The notes under the pieces: generated by a model
Told to the model about the DNA's origin: nothing
The model's input: the letters and a program-made list of their open reading frames with translations, nothing else
The model's database searches: none
Part shown: positions 54,340 to 62,596 of the stretch, one piece after another
How positions within the stretch are numbered: the stretch's first letter is position 1
How the letters are laid out: each line of letters opens with the position of its first letter
Assembly (NCBI GenBank): GCA_036501365.1
Contig: DASYAL010000019.1
Coordinates: 60,539-124,538, forward strand
Source: CAIKMD01 sp036501365
GTDB taxonomy: Bacteria; Pseudomonadota; Alphaproteobacteria; ATCC43930; CGMCC-115725
DNA length: 64,000 nucleotides
Direction of reading: 5' to 3'
Made by a program: the position numbers and the translations under genes

Positions 54340-54724
54340 GGCGTGACGATAGTCCCGGCCCCCGCAGCTCCGCCAGCGCGGCGACATTTGCACCAATTTG
54401 GCTCGTCTGTCGCGATCGCGACAACAGCCGCCGCGTACGACCTTTGCTGAGAAATTACGCCACGGGCTATAGACTTGGCCCCGAGGGTCCTGAACAGCGC
54501 CGTGGTCGCGAACCGGCCGGTTTTGAGGTATTGCCGCGTAATGGCATGGGTGGATGTCGCCATCTTAGGTCGCGCCTTTCTCGCAATGGGTCTCCACGCT
54601 CGGAGGACGGCGGGATCGAGCAGCTTGCAGTTTTCGCCAGGGCGCTCCTAACCCCCATGGCGCGCGAACAGCAACAGCGATCGGCCCGTGACGACGTAAA
54701 CGTCGCCCACGGCAGGGAGACTTG
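54340..54724. other. Intergenic gap between divergent genes
   Basis: 385 bases between the divergent monooxygenase and LpxC-like genes, so both promoters should be here. No gene is supported. A short minus-strand frame of about 75 codons lies across 54336-54563 but has no recognisable features. A GACG-TTTA-CGTC mini palindrome sits near 54695-54706. Confidence 0.4.
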
Positions 54725-55561
54725 ATGGACCGGACCGCGTTGACGAGGCCGGTCGTGGCGAAGGGCGCGAGCTTTCTCGGCTGGGATACCGCTTGCGTCC
54801 TCGAGCCCACAAGCCAGCGCGGCATCCATGTGAGAATGCCCAGCAGCGAGGTCGTGCCGCTCGGCGCGATGGTGTTCGGCGTCAACCGCTGGTGCCGCTT
54901 CCTCACCCTTCGCTACGGCAATCACGTCCTACGCATTCCCGAGCACCTCTTGGGGCTGATCTTTGCCTCGGGGCTCGACGGTGTCGTGATCGCCCCACAA
55001 GATTTCCGCCTACCCTATGACGGGCGCGCCAAGCTCTTCTGGGATGCGCTCAAAGCCGCGCGCGAGCCGGCAGGCCCGCTCGACTGGTTCACACCGGCCG
55101 CGCCCCTGACCGTCGCCGCCGCGCCCGACCGCTCGATCGAGCTCGTTCCCGCCGTAGCCGGATACCGCCGCCTCAGCTTCGAGATCAACGTCGGCTATCC
55201 CGAGCTCGGCGAGATGACGCTGCGCGGCATCGTCGGCGAGGAACAAGACCTCGAGCGACTGTCGTCGGCGCGGGCCTATTGGCGGACCAAGACGCATCGC
55301 GCGCTGGCGCTGGTGGCGCGGCGCCTCGGCTGGCCGCAAGGCGATATCGGCGTCTGGCCCGCCTCCGCGGCGCCGGCCGAAAAAGCGCGAGTGCTCGAGG
55401 AGCTGTGCTGGCACCGGCTGCTCGACATGCTCGGCATGTTCGCGGCGCTGATGCCGGCGGGCGGCAGGATCGCCGGCGCGGTCGTCACCCGCCGCGTCGG
55501 GCATGAAGCCGATATCGCGCTCATGCAGCGCATCCGGCAACAGCGCCTCGTCCCGGTCTAG
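54725..55561 (+). CDS. Divergent LpxC-like deacetylase
   Basis: 278 residues from the ATG that follows AGGGAGA. The chain aligns along its whole length with UDP-3-O-acyl-N-acetylglucosamine deacetylase: RTALTRPVVAKGASFLGW (start), IPEHLLGLIFASGLDGVVIAPQDFRLPYDGRAKLFWDAL, RLSFEINVGYPELG and VTRRVGHEADI. Glu73-His74, His230 and Asp234 (CWHRLLDMLG), and His260 occupy the positions of E. coli Glu78, His79, His238, Asp242 and His265, so the zinc and acid-base set is kept. The oxyanion Thr191 is Ala184 and Lys239 is Arg231. The genuine lpxC normally sits downstream of ftsZ, so this is probably a paralogue with another N-acetyl-sugar substrate. Stands alone, followed by a repeat. Confidence 0.75.
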   Translation: MDRTALTRPVVAKGASFLGWDTACVLEPTSQRGIHVRMPSSEVVPLGAMVFGVNRWCRFLTLRYGNHVLRIPEHLLGLIFASGLDGVVIAPQDFRLPYDGRAKLFWDALKAAREPAGPLDWFTPAAPLTVAAAPDRSIELVPAVAGYRRLSFEINVGYPELGEMTLRGIVGEEQDLERLSSARAYWRTKTHRALALVARRLGWPQGDIGVWPASAAPAEKARVLEELCWHRLLDMLGMFAALMPAGGRIAGAVVTRRVGHEADIALMQRIRQQRLVPV

Positions 55562-56204
55562 ACGATCAGGTTTCCGCCGGCAGCTTCACCCTCGCCCATT
55601 ACGACTGAGCGCGCACGAGCAGCGCCGCGATCGTGACGCCCAGGGGACCTCACGGTTGTCGCGCGAGCCCCAGCGTCAGGGGGAATAGCAATTCCCTGCT
55701 AACAGGGAAAATAACAGGGAGTTCGAGCGAAAATGCGTCTGACCTGTCCCTAGCGCGCGCAAAAAAGCTCGGATTTCAGCCAGTTCTCTGGAAAATTCCC
55801 TAGCGCACCGAACAGGGAATTTATTGAGCGTATCAGGGATGTTGAGCGAGAGGATCAGGGAAGTGTAAGCGCCCGCCGCGATGCACCGGTTTAGTGGTTG
55901 GCGGCGCTTTTCGACCTCCAGGTCCAAGGCAAAAGCTCATCGCCTTCTCTCCTCTGGCTCACACCAACGCGCGGGATAGCTAAGCAACCTTCCGTTCATC
56001 TCGCCTATTGAGGAAGGTAGCGAACCGCTCTTGCCATGTAAGGCTGCTTTTGTCCCGGTAAGCAGACGAAAAATCGGCGCCCCGCGCGCGAGAGCCGGGC
56101 CAATAAGCTTCGTCGGCTTTACGGTATAACGGCGGTGCGAACGGATTGCCCGGGAATCACATTGTTTCGCTGGCCTACGGATTAGGAGCGATGGCGGCCT
56201 CGTC
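55562..56204. other. Repeat-bearing intergenic region
   Basis: 643 bases with no gene. It holds repeat copy A (55691-55856) and, further on, a 7-bp hairpin ACCTTCC (55987-55993) with GGAAGGT (56012-56018). Nothing else is recognised. The convergent LpxC-like gene and the importer operon end at the two sides. Confidence 0.5.
55691..55856 (+). repeat. Palindromic dispersed repeat, copy A
   Basis: 166 bases rich in TTCCCT/AGGGAA words. It begins with the hairpin TTCCCTG (55692-55698) and CAGGGAA (55703-55709), and a second pair TTCCCT...AGGGAA recurs in its right half. It matches copy B at 62092-62258 in the same orientation, by eye about 90% identical, with sharp ends after AGAGGATC. It resembles extragenic palindromic families known from alphaproteobacteria. 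Confidence 0.85.
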
Positions 56205-56918
56205 CTAGCGGCGCCCGGTCTCGACGCCAAGATGCCGCCGCATGAATTCGGGATTGTCACGCAACTCGGCCGGCGTTCCTTCGTAGACCATTTGCCCGTT
56301 GTTCAGAAGATAGCAGCGTTTCGCGAGCGAGAGCGCCGCTTCGACGTTCTGCTCGACGATGACAATGGTGCGGCCCTCGGTCGCGAGCTCGCGGCAAATG
56401 CGCAGGATATCTTGGACGATCAGCGGGGCGAGGCCTTCGAAAGGCTCGTCGAGCAGGATGAGCCGCGGCTCGCGCACGAGCGCGCGGGCGATCGCCAGCA
56501 TCTGCTGCTCCCCGCCGGAAAGCTCGCGGCCATAAGCGCGCTTGCGTTCGTCGAGCCGCGGAAACATCTCGTAAACACGTTGCGGCGGCCAGGGCCGCGG
56601 CGCGCTCAGGCCTGCAAGCACCAGATTCTCCTCGACCGTGAGACCACCGATGATGCGCCGCTCCTCGGGCACGAGCTGCAGGCCGAGGCGCGCGATCTTA
56701 TATGGCTGTAAGCCATGGATCGGCACACCGTCGAAGCGGATGGCGCCTGATTTCGGTGCCATGACGCCCATCACCGTCTTGAGCGTCGTGCTCTTGCCCG
56801 CCCCGTTGCGGCCGAGCAGGGCAACCACTTCATGCGCCTCGACGCGCAGCGATACGTCGAAAAGCGCATGCGCGTCGCCGTAATAGACATTGATCGCATC
56901 GACCTCAAGCAGGCTCAT
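56205..56918 (-). CDS. livF: Branched-chain amino acid-type ABC importer ATPase F
   Basis: 237 residues starting MSLLEVDAINVYYGDAHALFDVSL, the normal LivF N-terminus. Walker A GRNGAGKST, Q-loop LQLVPEERRI with the LivF-type Glu-Glu-Arg-Arg, signature LSGGEQQMLAIARAL, Walker B LILLDEPFEGLAPLIV and switch His/Gln in IVIVEQNVEAAL (Gln replaces His, normal for LivF/LivG). It pairs with the ATPase half of the fused gene. Its start overlaps the fused gene's end by 14 bases. Last gene of the minus-strand operon. Confidence 0.92.
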   Translation of the reverse strand: MSLLEVDAINVYYGDAHALFDVSLRVEAHEVVALLGRNGAGKSTTLKTVMGVMAPKSGAIRFDGVPIHGLQPYKIARLGLQLVPEERRIIGGLTVEENLVLAGLSAPRPWPPQRVYEMFPRLDERKRAYGRELSGGEQQMLAIARALVREPRLILLDEPFEGLAPLIVQDILRICRELATEGRTIVIVEQNVEAALSLAKRCYLLNNGQMVYEGTPAELRDNPEFMRRHLGVETGRR

Positions 56919-58755
56919 GCACAGCCTCGCCGAGATAGGCCGCGCGCACGTCGGGATCGGCTTGGATCTGCTGGGGCGCCCCCTCTGCGATCTTGCGGCC
57001 GTTGAACAAGACGGTGATACAGTCGGCAAGGCCGAAGACCACATCCATATCGTGCTCGACGATGACGATCGTCATGCCCGCCGCGATGCGCTTGAGGAGG
57101 CGCACCGTATCGGCCCGCTCGGCTGGACTCATCCCGGCGGTCGGCTCGTCGAGCAGGAGAACCTGCGGCGCCGTCGCGAGCGCAAGGCCGATTTCGAGGC
57201 GCCGCTTGTCGCCATAAGCGAGCTCCGCGGCGGGCGTATCGAGCCGATCCGCAAGCTGAACCGCTGCTGCCGCGTCGGCGATGCGTGCATTTACCGCGGC
57301 ATCGCGTGCCGCGGAACCGAAGAGCGAGAGCTGAAATTTTCCGTAGCTGCGCGCCAGCACCGGAATGCGGAGATTCTCGCGCACCGTGAGGGTGGGAAAA
57401 ATCTGGTTGATCTGAAAGCTTTTCGCGATACCGCGCTGACAGACCACGGTCGCGCCGAGGCCGGTGATGTTCTCGCCCCGGAATTCGATCGTGCCGGAGG
57501 TCGGCTGCAGAACGTTCGCCAGCATGTTGAAGAAGGTCGACTTGCCGGCACCGTTGGGGCCGATCACGGCGCGAACCTCGCCCTCATGCAGCTCGAACGA
57601 GACATCCTGCACGGCGGTCAATCCGTTGTAGCGCTTCGTGAGATTCCGCGTCGCCAGGATGACCGGTCCGTTCGGCAGCGGGCGCGATACGGATGGACTG
57701 CTTTCGAGCGCGGAGTGCGGCATCGCGAATGGAACCTCCGTCGGTCGCGCGCGCGGCCGCGCGGCAAAGAAGCGGCGCCACAGCAGCAGCGCGCCGCCCG
57801 AGATGCCGTAGCGGAACGTCGTCACGAGTACTACGAAGACGATGCCGAGAATCATCTTCCAGAGTGCGCCGACACCGGAAATATTCTGCAGCACGGTATA
57901 AAGCTCCAGCCATATCGTTGCGCCGATCAGTGGTCCGACCAACGTCCCCGCGCCGCCGATGACGGTCTGCACGACGAGCTGCCCTGACGTGTCGAGATAG
58001 AAGGCGTCGGGCGGCATATATCCCTGGAGTAGGCCAAGGAGGCCGCCGGCGAGGCCGGCATAGGCCGCGGCGATCACGAAGATGGTCAGCCTGTATTTCG
58101 GCACATCGTGACCGAGCGCGCCGACACGCGCGCTGTTGTCGCGGATTGCACGCAGCACAGCGCCGAAGGGCGAGCCGGCCACCCTGACCGCGAACCAGAA
58201 GCCCAGGAAGAACAGCGCCGCGATAAACCAATAAAGGCCGAAAGCCGAGCCGACGTCGAGCGCGAAGACGCCGAAGCCAAGATGCGGCGCCGGCACACCG
58301 GCGAGGCCGTTTTCGCCACCCGTCCAATGCGCGAGCGGCGATATGTCGAGGAAGTAGAACATCTCGCCGAAGGCGAGGGTCAGCATGGCAAAATAGATGC
58401 CGGTGCGGCGAAGGCAGAGATAGCCGATGACGAGGCCGATTGCACCGGCCGCCATGGCGCCGGCGAGCAGGGCCAAGAGCGCGTTATCGGTGATCGGCGT
58501 CACGAGCAGATAGGACGCAACGAAGCCGCCGGCGCCGAAGAACGCCGCCTGGCCGAAGGAGAGCAAGCCCGTGAAGCCGAACAGAAGATCGAAGCCAATG
58601 CCGAACAGGCCCCAATCGAGGATGCGGTTGGCGGTATCGAGCGAGCCGCCGAGATCGGGAATCGCATAGGGGAACACCGCCAGGAACGCCGCCATCGCCA
58701 GCTCCGGCGCGCACGCCACCGCGCCGCGCCGCAGGCGCGAGCGCATCGCCCTCAT
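56905..58755 (-). CDS. Fused LivM-LivG: permease and ATPase in one chain
   Basis: 616 residues in one uninterrupted frame. About 1-325 is the LivM permease (SFGQAAFFGAGGFVASYLL, GLVIGYLCLRRTGIYFAMLTLAFGEMFY, GLAGGLLGLLQGYMPP, GGAGTLVGPLIGA), eight to nine helices. A linker rich in Arg and Pro (about 330-370, FFAARPRARPTEVPFAMPHSAL) leads to LivG (about 375-616): Walker A GPNGAGKST at 399-407, AELAYGDKRRLEIGLALA signature, LLLDEPTAGMSP Walker B and IVIVEHDMDVVF with His. Normally these are two proteins. An internal ATG in the linker could also start LivG alone. It overlaps livH by four bases (ATGA). Confidence 0.9.
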   Translation of the reverse strand: MRAMRSRLRRGAVACAPELAMAAFLAVFPYAIPDLGGSLDTANRILDWGLFGIGFDLLFGFTGLLSFGQAAFFGAGGFVASYLLVTPITDNALLALLAGAMAAGAIGLVIGYLCLRRTGIYFAMLTLAFGEMFYFLDISPLAHWTGGENGLAGVPAPHLGFGVFALDVGSAFGLYWFIAALFFLGFWFAVRVAGSPFGAVLRAIRDNSARVGALGHDVPKYRLTIFVIAAAYAGLAGGLLGLLQGYMPPDAFYLDTSGQLVVQTVIGGAGTLVGPLIGATIWLELYTVLQNISGVGALWKMILGIVFVVLVTTFRYGISGGALLLWRRFFAARPRARPTEVPFAMPHSALESSPSVSRPLPNGPVILATRNLTKRYNGLTAVQDVSFELHEGEVRAVIGPNGAGKSTFFNMLANVLQPTSGTIEFRGENITGLGATVVCQRGIAKSFQINQIFPTLTVRENLRIPVLARSYGKFQLSLFGSAARDAAVNARIADAAAAVQLADRLDTPAAELAYGDKRRLEIGLALATAPQVLLLDEPTAGMSPAERADTVRLLKRIAAGMTIVIVEHDMDVVFGLADCITVLFNGRKIAEGAPQQIQADPDVRAAYLGEAVHEPA

Positions 58756-59624
58756 TGGCGGCCCTCGACGCCGAAGAGCCCTTGCGGGCGCAAGATCAGC
58801 ACCACGGCCATTGCCGCGAATAAAACAACTTCCGAGTAGGCGGGCGCGATCATCGCGGCAAGGCTCAAGAGCTCGCCCGCGATCAAGCCGCCGACCACCG
58901 CGCCCCAAAACGAGCCGACGCCGCCGATGACGATGACGACGAAGGATTGCACCAGGATGTCGCCGCCCATGTCCGGCGTAACCGTGACGATGGGGGCGTT
59001 GATCACCCCGGCGAACCCGGCCGCCATGGCGCCGAGCCCGAACACGGTGAGGAAGGTGCGGGTGACGTTGATGCCGAGGATATTGACCATGAGCTGGTCC
59101 TCGATCCCGGCGCGCACGATCAAGCCGATGCGCGTGCGATAGAGGATGAAATAGAGCAGCACCAACGCCGTCGCGACGATTGCGAGCACGTCGATGCGAT
59201 AGGTCGGATAAAGCGTGACATGAAGATTGACGATCCCCGCCGCCCATGACGGCGCCGGAATGTCGCGAGCAAGCCCGCCGAACATCGCGCGAATGGCCTC
59301 GACGAGAATGATCCCAAGGCCGAAAGTAACCAGGATCTGATCCTCATGCGGTCTTCGGTAGTAGAGGCGGATAAGGCCGCGCTCGATGACGACGCCGAGG
59401 ATCAGCAGGAAGCCGGCGCCCGCGGCCATCGCGGCGAGAAACGAGCTGGTGCGCTCATAAGCGACCAAGCCGGCATAGGCGCCGACCGCATAGAGCGCGC
59501 CATGGGCGAAGTTGACGACGCCGAGCGCGCCGAAGATGATCGTCAGCCCCATGGCGACGAGCACGAGCAGCGCGCCGAGCGTCAGCCCGTTGAACACCTG
59601 CGAGAAGAATAGCGGCCAACTCAT
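58752..59624 (-). CDS. livH: Branched-chain amino acid-type ABC permease H
   Basis: 290-residue inner-membrane permease with eight to nine helices. The start SQVFNGLTLGALLVLVAMGLTIIFGALGVVNFAHGALYAVGAY is the hallmark of LivH, with the conserved NFAHGALY, followed by VTFGLGIILVEAIRA and IGLIVRAGIEDQLMVNILGINVTRT (ATPase-docking loop). It forms a heterodimer with the permease half of the fused protein. Substrate may be branched-chain amino acids, urea, or short amides; family alone cannot tell. It lies 43 bases after the binding-protein gene. Confidence 0.93.
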   Translation of the reverse strand: MSWPLFFSQVFNGLTLGALLVLVAMGLTIIFGALGVVNFAHGALYAVGAYAGLVAYERTSSFLAAMAAGAGFLLILGVVIERGLIRLYYRRPHEDQILVTFGLGIILVEAIRAMFGGLARDIPAPSWAAGIVNLHVTLYPTYRIDVLAIVATALVLLYFILYRTRIGLIVRAGIEDQLMVNILGINVTRTFLTVFGLGAMAAGFAGVINAPIVTVTPDMGGDILVQSFVVIVIGGVGSFWGAVVGGLIAGELLSLAAMIAPAYSEVVLFAAMAVVLILRPQGLFGVEGRQ

Positions 59625-59667
59625 CGGTCGCCCCTTCTCGCCGTTACTGTGACCCCGGATTAGGCCG

Positions 59668-61008
59668 TCAGACGCTGCTGGGCAGCTTGCAGCCGAGGAA
59701 ATCCGGCGGCATCACATCGGGTCCCGGCGTCATCCCGACGATCTCGAAGAAGTCCTCGTCATTCCGCATCTGCGCCTTGGTCTTGCCGACCACGACCGGC
59801 ACCGCGCGCACCTGCTGGTGATCCTCCTTGCGGTACCACACCTCGCCCAAAGGCATCTGCAGCTTGTGTCCGGCCTCTAGCTCCGCGATCACCTTGACCG
59901 GATCGAAGCTCCCCGCACGCGTCACTGCGTCCGCCCAGACCATCATCTGCGTGTAGGCGATGTGCGCGGGCCAGCTCGGGCGGTAGTTGAACTTCTCGTG
60001 GAACGTGTCGACGAAGATCTTGGCGAGGCGGTTGCTCTCGGCGAGGGTCCACCAGAAATCCATCGTCCCGTAGACGCCGCCCATGATCTCGGGGCCAAGC
60101 TCCTTGCCCTGGAACGCGGAGATGTTCGGCACCACCATCTTCATCTTGTCGAGGACGCCGAACTGCTTCGCCTGCTTGCACGAGGCGACGGCATCGGCGC
60201 CGAACGCGACGTTGACGAACACATCGGCACCGCTGTTCGCGATATTCAGCAGGTAGGAGCTGTAATCCTTCGTGCCGAGCGGACAGACTTGCGAGCCGAG
60301 CGACTTCCAGCCGAGTTCCTGCTCGGTGAATTCGCCGGTCGAATGCTCGACCGAATGACCATAGGCATAATCGGGCACCAGATAGATCGCCTTCTTGTTG
60401 CGGCCGATCACCTTGCCCAGCACCGGCGTCAGCGCCTTGGCCGCCATATAGGCCGAAGGCTGGGAGCGAAAGGCGAATTTCTGGCAATCGACGCCGGTCG
60501 TTTCGTTGGCGCCGCTGCAGCCAACCATGTTCAGAACTTTGTAGCGCTGCGCAAGCTTCTCGATCGCGATCGCCACCGCGCTGTTGAGCGCGCCGGTGAT
60601 CATGATCGCCTTGTCTTGGGTGATGTAGTCGGTCTGCGCCTGGATTGCCGGATTCGGCTGGGTTTGGGTATCGGCGTTCTTGTAGACGATCTTCTTGCCA
60701 AGCACGCCTTTCTTGCCCTTGAGGCTCGGCACCTCGGGGACAAGGCCTTCGCCGTTATTGAGATGCTCGATCGCTAGCTGATAACCCTTGAGGTGGTCGA
60801 TGCCATCCGCCGAATAAGGACCGGTCAGCGGTGTGGTGACGCCGACAAAGACGGTTGGGCCTTGCGCGCCCGCCGGCCAGTTGCCGATCGACTCCTCCGC
60901 GGCGAAAATCTGCGGCGCGTGGACGAAGGGCAGCGTACCGGCGGCCGCCGCGGCGGCCTGCAGAACGCGGCGGCGGGAAAAGGAATTCTTGCTTCTCTGG
61001 GCCTTCAT
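59668..61008 (-). CDS. Substrate-binding protein of the Liv-type importer
   Basis: 446 residues with a twin-arginine signal (SFSRRRVLQAAAAAAGTLPFVHAPQIFA). The mature protein has the type 1 periplasmic-binding fold of Peripla_BP_6: VFVGVTTPLTGPYSADGIDHLKGYQLAIEHLNN, ADTQTQPNPAIQAQTDYITQDKAIMITGALNSAVAIAIEKLAQ, YAYGHSVEHSTGEF. The length (about 415 mature) is nearer to the amide/urea/aromatic-acid binders than to LivJ. It probably acts upstream of the other three genes in import from the periplasm. The gene has its own probable promoter in the 160 bases above. Confidence 0.92.
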   Translation of the reverse strand: MKAQRSKNSFSRRRVLQAAAAAAGTLPFVHAPQIFAAEESIGNWPAGAQGPTVFVGVTTPLTGPYSADGIDHLKGYQLAIEHLNNGEGLVPEVPSLKGKKGVLGKKIVYKNADTQTQPNPAIQAQTDYITQDKAIMITGALNSAVAIAIEKLAQRYKVLNMVGCSGANETTGVDCQKFAFRSQPSAYMAAKALTPVLGKVIGRNKKAIYLVPDYAYGHSVEHSTGEFTEQELGWKSLGSQVCPLGTKDYSSYLLNIANSGADVFVNVAFGADAVASCKQAKQFGVLDKMKMVVPNISAFQGKELGPEIMGGVYGTMDFWWTLAESNRLAKIFVDTFHEKFNYRPSWPAHIAYTQMMVWADAVTRAGSFDPVKVIAELEAGHKLQMPLGEVWYRKEDHQQVRAVPVVVGKTKAQMRNDEDFFEIVGMTPGPDVMPPDFLGCKLPSSV

Positions 61009-61172
61009 GCGCTCTCTCCCTGAATTTGGCTTCTCGTTGCCGGCAGGCTCGAAGCCGGCCGCTTGATTGACGCGCGACGATTATTTACCGCGTCCCGGCC
61101 AAAGGCAATCCCGTCGCGGGAGCCCGTTCCCACGCGCCAATCGCCGGGGGTTGGGCGCCGAGCCCCGTCTCG

Positions 61173-61652
61173 TCACGCGGAAAACGCCAGAATGAACGCG
61201 CGCGTGCAGCAGCGTGCGGCGGAGACACCGAACCTGTTTCTCGTCGCGGTTCCCGCTAAAGCGCCGCGCGCGAGATCGGGCGGCATCAGAACCTTTGCTT
61301 GCAATCCCAAGCGCGTCGAGTAGCGGCCGGGCCGCTTCGGCTCGAGCGCGAGGGCGCGGCGAAAGGCGGCCATCGCCGGCTCGAAATCGAGCGACATCCA
61401 CAGCATGTTGCCGAGGTTGGACCAGAGCGAGCCGGAATTGGGCGCCAGCTGCACCGCGCGTTTGAGGCAGCCCACCGCGGCCGGGAGCCGCCGCATGCCT
61501 TTCAGCAGGATCGCGATGTTGTTGTAGCTGTCGGCGAGTTCGGGCTGAAGCTCGATGATACGGACATAGAGATCGATGGCGGCTTGCGCATCGCCGTTGC
61601 CTTGCCGCTCGAGCGCGGCGGCAAACAGGCGCCGCACCTCCTCGCTCGGCAT
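61173..61652 (-). CDS. TPR protein, possibly a fragment
   Basis: 159 residues from MPSEEVRRLFAAALERQ. Three tetratricopeptide units are clear: GDAQAAIDLYVRIIELQPELADSYNNIAILLKGMRRLPAAVGCLKRAVQLAPNSGSLWSNLGNMLWMSLDFEPAMAAFRRALALEP. The remaining 45 residues (RYSTRLGLQAKVLMP onward) are Arg-rich and not TPR-like, as if the frame or end had been lost. The frame is open upstream to 61931 with plausible text only from about 61691. Large TPR-glycosyltransferases often start this way, so this may be a decayed relic. Confidence 0.55.
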   Translation of the reverse strand: MPSEEVRRLFAAALERQGNGDAQAAIDLYVRIIELQPELADSYNNIAILLKGMRRLPAAVGCLKRAVQLAPNSGSLWSNLGNMLWMSLDFEPAMAAFRRALALEPKRPGRYSTRLGLQAKVLMPPDLARGALAGTATRNRFGVSAARCCTRAFILAFSA

Positions 61653-62091
61653 TGCAGCTTGCGCGGGCGGAACGACGGTGGGCAAAGTCACACTTGCAGC
61701 GGCCTTGTCTTCGGTCCCGGACTCTTCACCGTGGCAACAATCTATTGCCAGCGCTCGTCGCGCGGCAGTGCCAGCAGCGTCGCCATCCGATCGATAATTT
61801 CCGGCTCGGCGGGCGCATTGTCTTTCGTCACCTGCACCCTGCTTTGCCTTTGTGGAAGCGTCGAAGGTCCCCACTGATATTGGGTGCCCGAAATCTAACG
61901 CATCGTGACGGAAAAGAACACGGAATGGCACTTAGCGGGCACTTGCACGGACCTAGGCCAGGAACGACTCGTCGTCGCCATTGGACAAATCGTAGCGCAA
62001 CGTGTCTTCGCGTAATCCCATGCCGAAAAATCGACCATCGCCCCCGTCCCTTTTGACGCGATGACGAACGAATCGTCGCCGTCGCTGCGGT
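61653..62091. other. Non-coding stretch upstream of the TPR gene
   Basis: 439 bases. A minus-strand frame from GTG at 61831 reads 29 residues (VTKDNAPAEPEIIDRMATLLALPRDERWQ) that look protein-like before a stop, which may be the detached N-terminus of the TPR gene or a separate short gene. The rest has no support. Repeat copy B begins at its right edge. Confidence 0.35.
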
Positions 62092-62258
62092 ATTCCCTGC
62101 TAACAGGGAAAACAACAGGGAATCCGATCGAAAATGTGCCTGACCGGTCCCTAGCGCGGACAAAAAACGCTCGGGCTTCACCCAATTCTCTGGAAAATTC
62201 CCTAGCGCGCCGAACAGGGAATTTATTCAGCGTATCAGGGATGTTGGGCGAGAGGATC
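62092..62258 (+). repeat. Palindromic dispersed repeat, copy B
   Basis: 167 bases, the second direct copy of the element at 55691-55856. It has the same opening hairpin TTCCCTGCTAACAGGGAA, the same central TTCTCTGGAAAATTCCCTAGCGC and the same ending ATCAGGGATGTTG...AGAGGATC. About 17 differences and one indel are visible against copy A. The interval between the copies contains the entire Liv-type importer operon. Confidence 0.85.
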
Positions 62259-62596
62259 GCCTTCTCGCTGCGTCGAGGATTCCGGCACGACGGAACCGGC
62301 TCGTGCCTCAACTTCCGGGGCACCGGTTCTAACGGGCAGTGCCAGTGTCGGACTTACCGGCCACACTTGGCTCGGGCAGAAGATCGCGGCTGATTTTGCG
62401 ATAGCCGACATCGATGCCTCGAAAGCTCGTGACCCCGAGTGATGCCGTTTGGGGCACCGATTGCGGCGGCTATCGGTCTCTTGTTGCGTCCCGTATGTGA
62501 TGACCGAATACTGGCTGTGCGATGCCGGTTCGCCCCGCCTGTCGGTGGGGGCGCACTCGGCTGACCCAACGGCAGCCCCGCCCCAAGGAGAAAGCA

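Noticed and set aside
54336..54563. 75-codon minus-strand gene upstream of the monooxygenase
   Set aside because: It overlaps the monooxygenase start and shows no domain; more likely leader DNA.
59668..61008. Calling the importer a urea transporter (urtABCDE)
   Set aside because: Only four genes with M and G fused, and no urease genes in the window; substrate left open.
55691..62258. Composite transposon formed by the two repeats
   Set aside because: No transposase, no terminal inverted repeats and no target duplication are visible; recombination between dispersed repeats is simpler.
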